DNA of 64,000 nt from Siphlonurus alternatus. Taxonomy: Eukaryota; Arthropoda; Insecta; Ephemeroptera; Siphlonuridae. The translations under genes were made by a program, and so were the position numbers. The stretch lies in assembly GCA_949825025.1 (NCBI GenBank), contig OX463780.1:34948979-35012978 (forward strand), read 5' to 3'. Numbering within the stretch: the first letter of the stretch is position 1; each line of letters starts with the position of its first letter. Shown piece by piece: positions 1 through 11,652 of this stretch. A model generated the notes under the pieces. The model was given only the letters and a program-made list of their open reading frames with translations. It made no database searches and was not told where the DNA came from.

Positions 1-247
1 TTTCAGATTTTTTTGAGAGCGGGAACTATTTTTAAAAAATTATTGAAAGTCAGTTTTATGACGTCACGGGCATTTAGCGCCTATCTTTTTCTTAAGGACA
101 GACTCCTCGTGACGTCATAAAATCGACTTTCAATAATTTTTTAAAAATAGTTCACGGTCTCTAAAAAATCTGAAAAAATTCAGAGTAGCATAACTTTGCA
201 CCCTCTATCCATTTCTGCAATAAAAAAATGTCATGCAAATTGTCCAT
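1..247. mobile_element. Family A inverted-repeat element, left end missing
   Basis: It matches the complete copies at 27166-27480 and 55109-55432: paired CTATTTTTAAAAAATTATTG arms, two TGACGTCA sites (59-66 and 110-117), and the right segment GCACCCTCTATCCATTTCTG. The right terminus has drifted to ATTGTCCATT from CAATACTCCATT. The left end lies before the window. Confidence 0.8.
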
Positions 248-3200
248 TATAATATACAAGAAATAGATTATAACTGATAACAAAAACTAGTTATTGGTAA
301 AAAATGAGATAACTATAAATATATAGAAAACGGCAATTACAGTACATTGTGCTAATAATGTGCGTTATATACGATCGAGACTTGCATTTTTTTTCTACAG
401 TATAGTCACTACGTGAGCAAGGCCAACAAGTAATGCAGACTTTAAACGGCTGTAGTGGCAAAATATTCTGCAACGCTTCATCAAGAGCACGGATTGCGTG
501 ATTGTTATTTGCCATCAGCAGCACGGGTAATAGGGGGGAGTATTGATTAATCAAGCTTAATCACCTCGAGCCGGCACCGCTGTATACTCTCTTCCTCCCT
601 CCTCTCTCGCTAGTGTCCACAGCAACAACTAACTGGCAACTGCCGCTCGCTACTCACACACTGCACTGAATTACATCAGCAGCAGGTGATAAATATGACT
701 TCGTAATTACTAGAATTTTAATTTATTGGGCAATACGTAAACAACTGTCTTGTATAGAGTATCTAGTTAATTAAATCCTATTTTCAAAAACGAATTCTGG
801 CGTTTAAGAAAATAAACTGTAAAAAAGGCACGTGACAAAAATTTTATAGGTACTATAAATTTAATAATAGTTTGATTTTCCTAAATATAAAGTCTGAGAG
901 CTTTTATTTGAATCTAAGATCTCCGATAGGTAAATATCAATTAAAGCAAGTTTCGATTTGATTCTATTTGTGTTTTGATTTGTCACTGTCATGATCCAAG
1001 TTCGTCAAAAGTTAATCTGCCGCTTCCCCTTTTTGTTTTGCTGCTGAAAGTGATGCTGATGATGCATGGAGAGTCTCTAGCAACAAAATCAATAATCATC
1101 TATCTCTCTCTCTCTCTCCTTTGCCGCCACTGTGATGTCAATAATACACAACAGGATGCTTGCTCGCCGCAACCTAATATAGTGTCGTCCGCTCTCTCGC
1201 TATTCTCCGCATGGCTGCAAACTATGAAATTCTTGCTATTAGAGAGAAAAAAGTCAATAATCTAAACATTCAGTTGGATCATTTGAACTTATAACCTGCA
1301 GTAATAAAAATGTCAAAATTAAAAAAAAAAAAAATGCCTATACAATGACTCCAATGAGTCAATGACGTAAGAAAAAATAAATAAAAGGTTAAAATTAAGA
1401 ATACTCACTCATAACTAGATTTCACTACTCTGTGGCGTATCTTATATATGGACTAATATTATCCCAAAGCTCAAACGGCCGGAAGCACTGTAATTCAACT
1501 GAAAGCCCTTTCGTTCTCTTCTCTCTGTTCATTCTGTCAAACACGAAAAGCACGATGAGCATGCGGTGTTGCGCGCTAGCACATTTGCTAGGAGCGAGAG
1601 AGAGAGAGAGAGAACTGCTGCTGTTGAATGCACCCTAGCCTGCTTGCCTGCCTAACTCCGCGGCGTATCCAACGCCGCCGTTGACCTTTGTGGCGCCCAA
1701 TCATTATCCTGAGAACGTTCACGTTCAACAGCATAGCGGCAGGCGGGTGGGTGGCCCTGTAAGCTTTCTTTGGTTACCATGGCAACTAGCAAGAGCGGCA
1801 TGTATACTTCCCGTCATCGTCGCCGAAGTCGCACCACCGTCTGCCATGCTGGCCCATGCTCCAGAGTTATGCCACGCAGTGCGGGTGGCCTACATTGCGC
1901 GGCGAGTTCGAGAGCAATACCTCGTTATGTTGGGAGTTAGGAGCTTACGCATAGTAAATAAAATAATGAAGCTTTGCGTGTCAAAAATAGTAGACTGCAT
2001 AGCGTGGGCACCTGACGACCAAAATGAGTACAGGTGCAACAGAATAAAGCCAGATGGAGTATTAACTATAACCGTTTTTATTACGATAGGGGATAAACTT
2101 TCAGAAAAATTTACTTCACATGTAAATATTATGTTTGTTTGTAGGAGGGTGTTAAATTAAAAATTGAATAACAATTTCGTCAAGTATCAAACTAATCGTG
2201 GGGAAAAAAAAAAGTAAATATGCCACACGTGTGATTCAATAAAAGAGGAGCTTTATTTTGTCAAGTGAGTGATGAACTATTAATTGATTGCAAATATAAT
2301 AATTATATGTTGCATTTTTATTACGGTGCATATTATACTAATAAATGATAAATAAAAATGCGTTATCATTTAATTTTACACCAAAACTCATACACTGCAT
2401 GTTAATAAATAATTCGAAAAAATATTTAGAGACGAACAAGTAAAACATTAAACTTAAAACACTAGCATGGCAGTCAACATAATACAGTAGTTATGACGTC
2501 ACACTAGATTGGTGTGAATCTGTATGTAAGTACTTGGCAATCGATTGCGGGTGAGGCGAAGAGGAGGCGGTGGCGGCAGATGGGCCGTTTGCTCGCTCGC
2601 TATGCTCGGGCTGTTGGCTACAGCGAGAGCGCGCGACCGACCACGTGGTGGTAGCAACCAGCCGGAGTACAGCACCGCGCAATGCAAATGCTACACCTGC
2701 ACGATACAAACTTACAAAGCGATCTCTCAACTCGCCGAGGCTAATTTTCCACTCGCAACCTCACATAGAGGGGCCTCTTTCATCAAGTTTCTACTGCACT
2801 TAAAAAACATACGAACTTGACAGTCAAAGTAAGCTGATCGAGCTTTCGTCACCACAACCTCTCACACTAGCTTTGTCGTTCGCCGCACTGTTATCACAAA
2901 ATATAGTTAATGATAAGAAAATGACACGTCTGTATTCGTACGGTAGTCTCTCACATTGCTCCAAAAAAATGTAAACTAAGGTTTTCTTTTATTATATACT
3001 TTTTTTTTTTTTTTATTTGCCCGAAAATAGAATAGATTTTTAATCGATGTGCACGCAAAATTTTATCAGAAAAAAAATATATATATTAATGCACGTTATT
3101 GTGATCAACGCACTTCCTTACATGCATAAAATATTTCACTATTAATTGTAATGAAAACAAACAAACATGAATTTAATTCCACTTCCCCCCAATTTTAATA

Positions 3201-6200
3201 AAGCTGAAAATCATGTAACACTGAGGACAACTCACCCCTATCGCAGCCTGTAGATGCCACATTTATTGCACGTATTAAATTAAGACGGGTGTTGTGCTAG
3301 CTCAAGATATGCATACATTGAAATTATAATTATGCTAATTAGGAAAAAAAGAATAAAAAAGGGCATTTTTAAGTTGACGACTGGCCCTTTGCCTTTCACT
3401 GCTCGCTGCTTCTCTCCTCGGTCAAGCGACGTCGCGAGTACTCTCGTTGATTCCAACAATGAAATGTGGCAACTCAGCACTGGCTTTTTTTTTTCTCGTC
3501 GCTCGGAGGCGAGCCGCAGTGAAATGAACGGGACGAAAACACGGAATGCTGGGAAGTAGGGAACCACAGCCGGATAGTACGGATAGACAGTAGCAGCTAG
3601 CAAGTTTGCAAGAGAAAGAAGAGAGTACTCTGGGATTAAACAGAGAACAAAACAGCAGAGAGAAGATGAGAAGGGGAGAACGATGAGCACAATATACCAG
3701 ACACACCCCAAGTCGATCAGCATTAAAATAATAATTATAATCCAAGGCATACGAAGTTGTGCACTCGTATGATTGTGATTTATAAGAAGAGTTAAAGAGC
3801 AAAATTTTCTATTTTTAATCCGATGATCCACGTCTCTTCATCCAACAAGTCTTAAAATAATTCACAAGTCTCATGCAAAGATAATAAAATTGCTGGATTT
3901 AGAATTTAGAACAAATTAGAACTAACATGGATTGTGTGACCCGAGTCACTTCAAATTTAAAAAAGAATGCAATTCAATAATCAATGTGCCAATACCAATA
4001 TTTAGTAATACTGAAAGAATGTTTTCTATGTATAATATAAATTATTGTTTATTATACAAAATATAAAACAAATTTATTTAACTGTTAAAAAAAAGTTCCT
4101 TGCAAATCGAATCTCAGAACTACCTTTCAATTTTGTTAATGATAAATTTTATTACCGTGTCAAAAGATTATAAATATCGTTAATATTTATATCACAATAA
4201 CTGATAAGATTATAATACATATACTTAATATAAATACATAAAATAATATATTGATGCAAAAAAAATCTGAAAATCAAGAATAGGGACAATCGATTGGAGC
4301 ACCACGATGGTGAAAATTTGTAATGTTTAAATTTAAGAAGCTTGGTTGATTGGAAAATCTCTGCGATGGCCCCGTTCACCGTTTAAAAATAACCTAGGTG
4401 GTGTCAGCAGAGGAAGGTGCGCCTGCTAGCACTGCGCCAGACAGACTTGCGTGACGTCACGGGCCGCTCATTACCCAGGAGGAGGTACCGTGGAGGCGAG
4501 CACAAGAAAGAAGTGTAAGTAAGCAAGTTCTCTCGCTGCTGCTGCTTCCACCGTACATCGCGACAAATCTACACCTACGTCACAGCTCATAAAAAAAAAT
4601 GTCGCATATATATCTTGTATAAGAATACCATTATATTGTGTCGACCTTGTATTATAATCTTTTTTTATGTCAACACGTTTCCAGGGATTTAGTGGATTTA
4701 ATAGTAAATTTGTATTGAATTATCATTAACTGAATTTATAAAGCTAGAAAGCGAAGAAACTACGGCATTAAGCTTAATATTTTTTTTATGGTTACATATT
4801 AATGCCATGGGAGTTTGACATATTACAAAAGGAGGACGCATCATTAGCACGCTTGGCCCCAGTCTTCGCGACGTTGAGATCTCCATCTCAGCCTCTTTTA
4901 GTCGCATGCATGCTAAAAATTCGCGCGCCGCTCCTGCCAAGTGCTAATCGACGATATTTTCCCTCCTTTCTCTCTAGCACTTCATTTTGATCGCATACCT
5001 CCCAAGGCCGCCACGCCCCCTTTTTATGCCGGAAGCTGCGAGTCAGGGTGCCGTGGAAAAGATACGCCGCCATCGCGCTTAACGACGACAATACAACGGT
5101 GTTGCACCGACTGATCCGGCAAGTCTTATCACTTATGAAAACAATGAAGAACACCCAACTAGGATTCGTGAGAAATTTTCCATAAGTTAAGTAAGGAAAA
5201 GTTTGTAAAAAAATATATATTATAATATATATCGTTGTTTACACTGTGTTCATTAATTTTTGGATGACATTTCAATTAATACATTAATAGGTATAATTAA
5301 TTTGTAAGTTTTAAGATTTATTTAATACTGGAAATAGAAGTAAACAGGGAACCATTACATTTAAATATTTAGTAAAATGTGTAGAAATTATACGATAAAA
5401 TAAAAAACTTATGACGTCATATAATTTAAATACACAGTAGGGGGTTGAAAATTGTAATGAGGTTATAAAAGTTAATAGCAATATAATGCAAAAAACAAAA
5501 ATAGAAACATAAAAAAAAAAATCAAAAATGTTTAGTATATTAAAACCGCAAACTGTATCGTTACTTACCAATGTCATTCAAAGTCCAAGCGCTTGTAAAA
5601 CTTATACAGTCCGCCATTACCCCGTGCAGGGTATGTTATATTTGCGACAACAGCAGCGCACACGTTTGGTTCACTGAGCCGCTTGCGATCAAACTCGCAT
5701 AGCACGAGTGCAGGAAGACGAATGGAGGGAGGGGTCGTGGTCGCCGGTCTTCACAGCTTTGTTCGCACGGCAGACGATGACACAGAGTCCTCTAAAGGCA
5801 GTTTCAATAAAGTACTCCGACTTGGTAACAAAATATAAACATTGTAAACAAATGCCGAAAAAATATATTACTAAATTTCAAGTCAATTTTAATAGAATTT
5901 TGAGTTTTCACAAAAATAAACAAAATTTACTTTTATTTCTATTGTGTCTTCAGGATTAATTTAACAATTTGTAACACAAGAAAATTTTCTCCCTTATTTT
6001 CTCCTGATTCCGCATTATAGCATTTTACATGACATGGCCAAAGACATGGCTTAAAAAAAATCTTCCTCTACAGCTAATTCCCATAAGAATAGAACTCACG
6101 ATATTATATTTATTTTTAAACTGCGTATTAAATCACTTTGCAACAAATGGCGACGACCAGTCACGCTCGAGTAAATACTTTTTGTGACGTCAGCCACTTC

Positions 6201-6873
6201 TTATGATTAGTCCACTATAGTAGAATTATACTGACTATAACAGCAGCAGCAGCACACTCGCAAGCTCGCAGCTATCGCGCGGAGCAAAGCGGCACGACTC
6301 ACAGCAGCGGCGGCAGGTTTTGTGTGGGATCTATCTGAGACGACGAACGACTACTCTTTTATTTCCTCCCTCTCCCCCTTCTCTCTCTTCAGCTACTCCT
6401 CCTACCATAGTAGTTCAATACGTGATGTAACACAAAACATTAAAATGTTAAACAGGTATTACCAACTTAACGGATTCTAAAAGATAAGAAGTAAAGTCTT
6501 AAAGCGGTAACCGTGAGGTGATTATTCGTGATATATAATTTATCTGGAGTACCGCCCTTGGTTATTTGTTATGGTTTTGTTCGGTCTCTGGAGAGAAAAG
6601 CATGCAGCAGGCAAAGCAAAGGGCCCGTCTCCACAGCTGCTTCTCTCTTGCTTGCTATCACAGGGGAGTCGGTGCGAGCGAGCTCGAGCCACCATCACAA
6701 AACCCGGCCACTTCCCTTACCGCTAACGTGGTAGTTGATAATGCAAACCAAGGAGAAAATTTAATATTATTATCGAGTTGAAAAATATTGAACTTAACTG
6801 CGTGCGGCTGTAGAAATTTGTATGCAATAAACGATAGATTAAAATTTAAAGGGTAATATAGTAAATAATTGGA
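248..6873. other. Gene-free AT-rich region with GC-rich islands
   Basis: I see no supportable gene. GC-rich, CpG-containing islands stand out at roughly 560-680, 1030-1230, 1480-1930, 2540-2890, 3370-3560, 4400-4570, 4850-5110, 5590-5780, 6240-6410 and 6590-6730. Several carry CT or GA runs (1099-1112, 1594-1613). TGACGTCA occurs at 2494, 4452, 5412 and 6185. The longest frames (159 codons from 1681 plus, 183 codons from 3831 minus) follow the GC-rich islands, contain no recognisable domain and look like chance. Confidence 0.6.
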
Positions 6874-7228
6874 TTAAGGGTAAGGTAACGCCACCAATGT
6901 TAAAAAAAATCCCTCTCACAAAAATTCTGAAATTAAATTAAAATATTCTCCTCTATACCCCCTATCAGTACCTAAAATATCAGGTATACAAATACGATCT
7001 AGTTTTTGAGTTATAAATTTTTAAAGTTGACTACTTTAACATGGAGAAATGAAACTCCCATGTTAAATTGGTCAACTTTAAAAATTCATAACTCAAAAAC
7101 TAGATCGTATTTGTATACCTGATATTTTAGGTACTGATAGGGGATGTAGAGGAGAACATTTTAAATTTTTTTCAGAATTTTTGTGAGAGGGATTTTTTTT
7201 AACATTGGTGGCGTTACCTTACCCTTAA
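6874..7228. mobile_element. TTAA-flanked MITE, family B, complete
   Basis: A 355-bp near-perfect palindrome beginning TTAAGGGTAAGGTAACGCC and ending with its complement and TTAA. The arms are about 160 bp around a short centre with CATGGAGAAATG and CTCCCATG. The TTAA flanks fit the target duplication of piggyBac or Kolobok transposases; the GGG...CCC termini do not look like typical piggyBac ends. No coding capacity. Confidence 0.92.
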
Positions 7229-8946
7229 AACAGCATAAAGTATTAACTCAATGTGGAATATCACGGTATTTTAATAAATTTAAAAGTTAGCAAGAAATTA
7301 GTGCTATTTTTAAAATTTACAAATGATTTGATCCCTATTTAAAATTTAATAATTCCATAAAATTTATACAATATTAAGAAAATGATAAGTCAAAATGTAG
7401 CACATTGTCTGTTAAAATTAAATGATCAAATTAACACCGATTCACACCTTACATAAAGTCATCACACGGGTGAAGTTACTAGAAGATCACCATTAATAGA
7501 AAAAATGTTGTTACTCGTCAAGGCGTTAGCACAAAAGTGAGTAGTGAAATGTGTCTACCGTGTCGGGTCGGGAGTACGAACAGTTTAAAACACATACACA
7601 TAACAAGGCGGCAACGTTGCCAGGTCTATCTTCTATATAAACACTTTTTTAATACGCCAACAGGCGCCCGCTACAACAGCAATTTGAGGAGACAAAACAA
7701 AAATTATATATAAAAAAAAACTGTTCAAGAAAGAAGAAAACCTTGTAGAAGGTAGAGCAAACGAAAATGTAGCCTTCCGTTTTAGAGAGCTCAAAGTTAA
7801 ATGGCGAGTTAGAAAAACAAGTCTCGCTGCCGCGGTTTGACAGTCAGTGTAGTTGAGTGAATGTAGAGTGGCTGTATCATCATTGATTTGACGCTATACT
7901 TGGTGATAGGTGAGGAGGAGGGCGGGGAGGGGGGAAAGAGGAAAGGAGGGGAAATCACGTGCGAGCGAATCTAGCGAACTTGGTTGCCAAAGCGGTGCAA
8001 ACAAGCAGCATCAACATTATAACATGCATTCTTTAAGTATTTGAAATAATTATTATCATATTTATCAACATAATTTTATCACCTTTATGCTTTCACGCTA
8101 ACAGAAAATGTAGAGAAGATATTATATTTTTTTTTCTTCTATATATTTATGTTTTTGCCGTTTTTGGTTAAAAATAAAATTTTCCAGTTTATAGAATTTA
8201 TTATGACGTCATTATCGTAAACAGTGACTTATAGTTTGCAAGCTATCTCGGCTGTGGCACAAGTACATCGCTGGCCAGTGTTCTCGCCTCTACGTTAACA
8301 ATCAATATCAGCAGAAGCTCCTCCACAAGTAGAAGGTTCCGTATGTTTTGTGCAGCCAAGTACTCCAAGCGGTGCTCACTCCTATCGCGCTTACTGCTTC
8401 TGCTATGTTAGTTACGCGGACTTGCTTAGTAGAGAGATGCCTAATATAAAGCCTTTCAAAGCTGCTTTTGAGACTTGCGCATCTGAAGCCACGTCGACAA
8501 AACAGTACGAAATTAAAATAATCAACTTCCATGATTTTCATGGCAACTCACCATAATTTGATAACAAATATATATTATATTATATATTTTTTTTTAGTTA
8601 TTTTTATTTTATTATTTATACGAAATATCCTTTCTGGAATTGCACTTTTTTCAAATTTGATGCATGTGAATAAAAAGTGTATACATGAAATTAAATTGTT
8701 TTTAATAGAACTCTTAATTTTGACATCACGGGGCTTGTATTTCAATTAAAGCCACCTTTGCCACCTTATTATTAAATTTGTTAATATTGATATTGCATAT
8801 TACGTAAATTCTTAACAATAGTCTGTCCTGGATACAATATATTATATTTATACATTTAAAAAAATAATCATATAATATATAACGTTATTTGTCATATAAA
8901 AAATCACGTTACGATTGATTGTATAACATTTTGCTGGGGTGTCAAC
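7229..8946. other. Gene-free region with a purine tract and GC-rich islands
   Basis: Nothing coding. A G-rich purine tract at about 7910-7955 contains closely spaced G runs (GGG, GGGG, GGGGGG, GGGG) that could form a G-quadruplex. GC-rich islands lie near 7550-7680, 7760-8010 and 8250-8480; TGACGTCA is at 8204. Confidence 0.55.
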
Positions 8947-8962
8947 AACATGATCGAATCAC

Positions 8963-9106
8963 GGACCAAATACCCCCGGACGAAATACCCCCGGACCAAA
9001 TATCCCCGCCCGGACCGGACGAAATACCCCCGGACGAAATACTCCCGGACGAAATATCCCCGGACGAAATACTCCCGGACGAAATACCCCCGGACGAAAT
9101 ACCCCC
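8963..9106 (+). repeat. 15-bp tandem array, left terminus of Mutator-like copy 1
   Basis: About nine units of GGACGAAATACCCCC, with GGACCAAATA variants at the outer end. One irregular unit contains GCCCGGACC. Because 15 is divisible by three, the array is open in several frames (P-D-E-I-P, R-T-K-Y-P, G-Y-F-V-R). That is an artefact, not a protein. Confidence 0.95.
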
Positions 9107-10054
9107 TTGTAAGTGTAGAGGGGCGGGCGACCAACACGGGAGGGGAAGTCGACTTTATTTATAAAGTCTGTTTTTCTGTCGTTTTTCTGACGTCACGCGC
9201 GTCGTATTAAAGAAGGAAGTTATAGTAACGCCATTTTTCACAACAATTATATATCATATAATATTCAAAGTATATTTATAGTTAATGCCGTATCAAGATC
9301 TCAAATTGCGTCTTTAATTTTATTATACCAAAACATACTCAAAATTGTGCCGCAAACAAACGATTTTTGTATATGCTATATGCTTTTACTTTGATTGTGC
9401 GGCAATTGTCTCAGCGTTTTGCAACAAGATTTTGAAGTTGTTTAAACGATTTTAGGTTTTTAAACCTAGATGTGCCCCTAGCGATTTCAGCAAAGCCCGA
9501 AGTATTAGTTAATTTCGGGCTTTGCTCATTTAAATTTGAACATTTCTAGAAGTGCTCAAATCGAAAAAAGCAATCCCCGACGAGAAGTTTTATATCGGGC
9601 TTTGCTCACAGTTTTATCATTTCTAGAAGTGCTCAAAGCAAAATAAAAAATAATAATTGGAAATTGTGCCGTATTATAGCAATAAATAATAAAGTAATGT
9701 AAATTTAAGAATTTTTTAATTATATCACTTTTTTAATTTATTGATAAAAATACAAATTTAACATTAATAGCGTGTATAGTATTTTTTTTTTATTAAAACA
9801 TTTCTTTCTGTATTATTCAAGTCATATTGAAAAAATACGATTTTTTCACACTGACAATGAGAGACACTTTTAATTTTTTTTATTATTATCATTTTTTTAT
9901 AATTAAAGGGTATGATTACAATTATACTCTAGCATTGAATTTCAGGTTGCAGATGAACAATTTCTAAGTTCAGACGACGTACCACACATGACAAAGAAAA
10001 GAGTGTCTCAGATCAGCAGCGGCATTAGCAAATTCAAAGCCAGGTTTTGTGTTT

Positions 10055-10157
10055 TGCAACTGCAAGAAAGGTTGTCAATCTAAAACATGTTGTGCAAATT
10101 AAGAAAAAATTTAGATGAAATTTAAAATGCCATGATAGTAAGCCCTGCAAAAATAAG
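10055..10157 (+). pseudogene. Decayed CXC-like cysteine-rich coding remnant (copy 1)
   Basis: One frame reads C-N-C-K-K-G-C-Q-S-K-T-C-C-A-N and then a stop. After a frameshift, K-C-H-D-S-K-P-C-K-N-K follows at about 10125-10157. Together they follow the spacing of Cys-rich CXC-like motifs (CxCxxxCxxxxCxC ... KCxxxCHxxxxCxNK) known from tesmin-type factors and many transposon proteins. Upstream, a frame from about 9947 runs open for about 45 codons (ADEQFLSSDDVPHMTKKRVS). Frameshifts and stops show that it is dead. Confidence 0.55.
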
Positions 10158-10202
10158 TCAAGTTCAGGTAATAATAAGATCAGGTAATAATCAAGTTTAA
10201 TA

Positions 10203-10208
10203 ATATTT

Positions 10209-10284
<76 letters not shown>

Positions 10285-10326
10285 TTTTATTATTTATTTA
10301 TTTATTTACTTATTTATTTATTTATT
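10203..10326. repeat. (TTTA)n microsatellite in Mutator-like copy 1
   Basis: About 30 TTTA units with two interruptions (TTTATTTTATTA, TTTACTTA) in the unpaired centre of the element. Confidence 0.97.
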
Positions 10327-11508
10327 TTAAATTAGTAGGTTTGGTACTATCTTGAGGAGCTCTTTGCTTCTTACCAAGTTCTGTAAATTAAGTTAAAATG
10401 ATTTTATAATATATCAGCTGTAAAAAATTTATTTAAATTAACTAACATACAATATTAATATAAAAAGTGTGACAAAATCGTATTTTTCAGTATGACTTGA
10501 ATAAAACAGAAAGAAATATTTTAATAAAAAAATAATATACACGCTATAATACTAAATTTGTATTTTTGTTACTTATTTAAAAAAGTGATGTAATTAAAAT
10601 ATTATTAAATTCACAATATTTTATTGTTTTAATTATTTATTACAAATTATTACTATTATATAATACGGCACAATTTCCAATTATTATTTTTCACTTTGCT
10701 TTAAGCACTTCTAGAAATGATCAAAACAGTGAGCAAAGCCCAAAATAAAGCTTCTCGACAGGGTTTGTATTTTTCGAGTTGAGCACTTCTAGAAATGATC
10801 AAATTTAAATGAGCAAACCCCGAAATGAAACTTCACGTCGGGGTTTGCTTTTTTCGATTTGAGCACTTCTAGAAATGTTCAAATTTATATGAGCAAAGCC
10901 CAAAATATTTGTTAATTTCGGGCTTTGCTCAAATCGCTAAGGGCACACCTATAGATGTACGCATTGAATTCGGGCTTTGGTGCCAACGTATATAAATAGA
11001 AAAAGAAGGAATAAATAAGGAAATAAATAGAACAACAAGAAAATTAAGTTTCTTCAGGAGGGGTACACATGCTACGTTAAGTGTTCACGGCACCTATAGC
11101 ACCGGGGGACCAAAAACAATAAAAAATATTGCATTTTCAGACCTATATACCAATCGAATCAGAATAAAAAATTACACTAAAAAAATTTACTGATTTTTTT
11201 TTTTTAAGTTAAAAAATTATATAGAAATGATTTTGAAAATTTTTAGTTTCAAAGAAATCTAAAAAAAAAATGCAATAAACACTAATAATCAACATGCATA
11301 AAATGTATCGTATCAAAATTTATTACACATTAATTTTAATTCGATATGAATGATATGATAAATTAATGCATAACGTATTGGCCTAACGTTACTAACTTCC
11401 TTCTTTAATACGACGCGCGTGACGTCAGACAAACGACAGAAAAACAGACTTTATAAATAAAGTCAACTTCCCCTCCCGCGTCGGTCACCCGCCCCTCTCC
11501 ACTTACAA

Positions 11509-11652
11509 GGGGGTATTTCGTCCGGGGGTATTTCGTCCGGGAGTATTTCGTCCGGGGATATTTCATCCGGGGGTATTTCGTCCGGGGGTATTTCGTCCGG
11601 TCTGGGCGGGGATATTTGGTCCGGGGGTATTTCGTCCGGGGGTATTTGGTCC
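11509..11652 (-). repeat. 15-bp tandem array, right terminus of Mutator-like copy 1
   Basis: Inverted counterpart of 8963-9106, read as GGGGGTATTTCGTCC, with the same order of variant units including the irregular one. The arms have therefore evolved as a unit. Confidence 0.95.

Noticed and set aside
1681..2160. 159-codon plus-strand frame
   Set aside because: No recognisable domain and no splice or start context. The first half follows a GC-rich island and the second half AT-rich DNA, so composition explains it.
3280..3831. 183-codon minus-strand frame, hydrophobic in parts
   Set aside because: The hydrophobic stretches come from AT-rich codons and no domain is recognisable. A 126-codon frame overlaps it in another frame of the same strand, which suggests chance openness.
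8963..9106. CRISPR-like regular repeats
   Set aside because: The units are contiguous 15-mers with no spacers, at transposon ends in a eukaryotic genome.
8904..9210. Open frames encoding repeated P-D-E-I-P, R-T-K-Y-P or G-Y-F-V-R pentapeptides (also at 46679-46982)
   Set aside because: They are open in several frames on both strands because the DNA unit is 15 bp. They coincide exactly with the terminal arrays of the Mutator-like elements.
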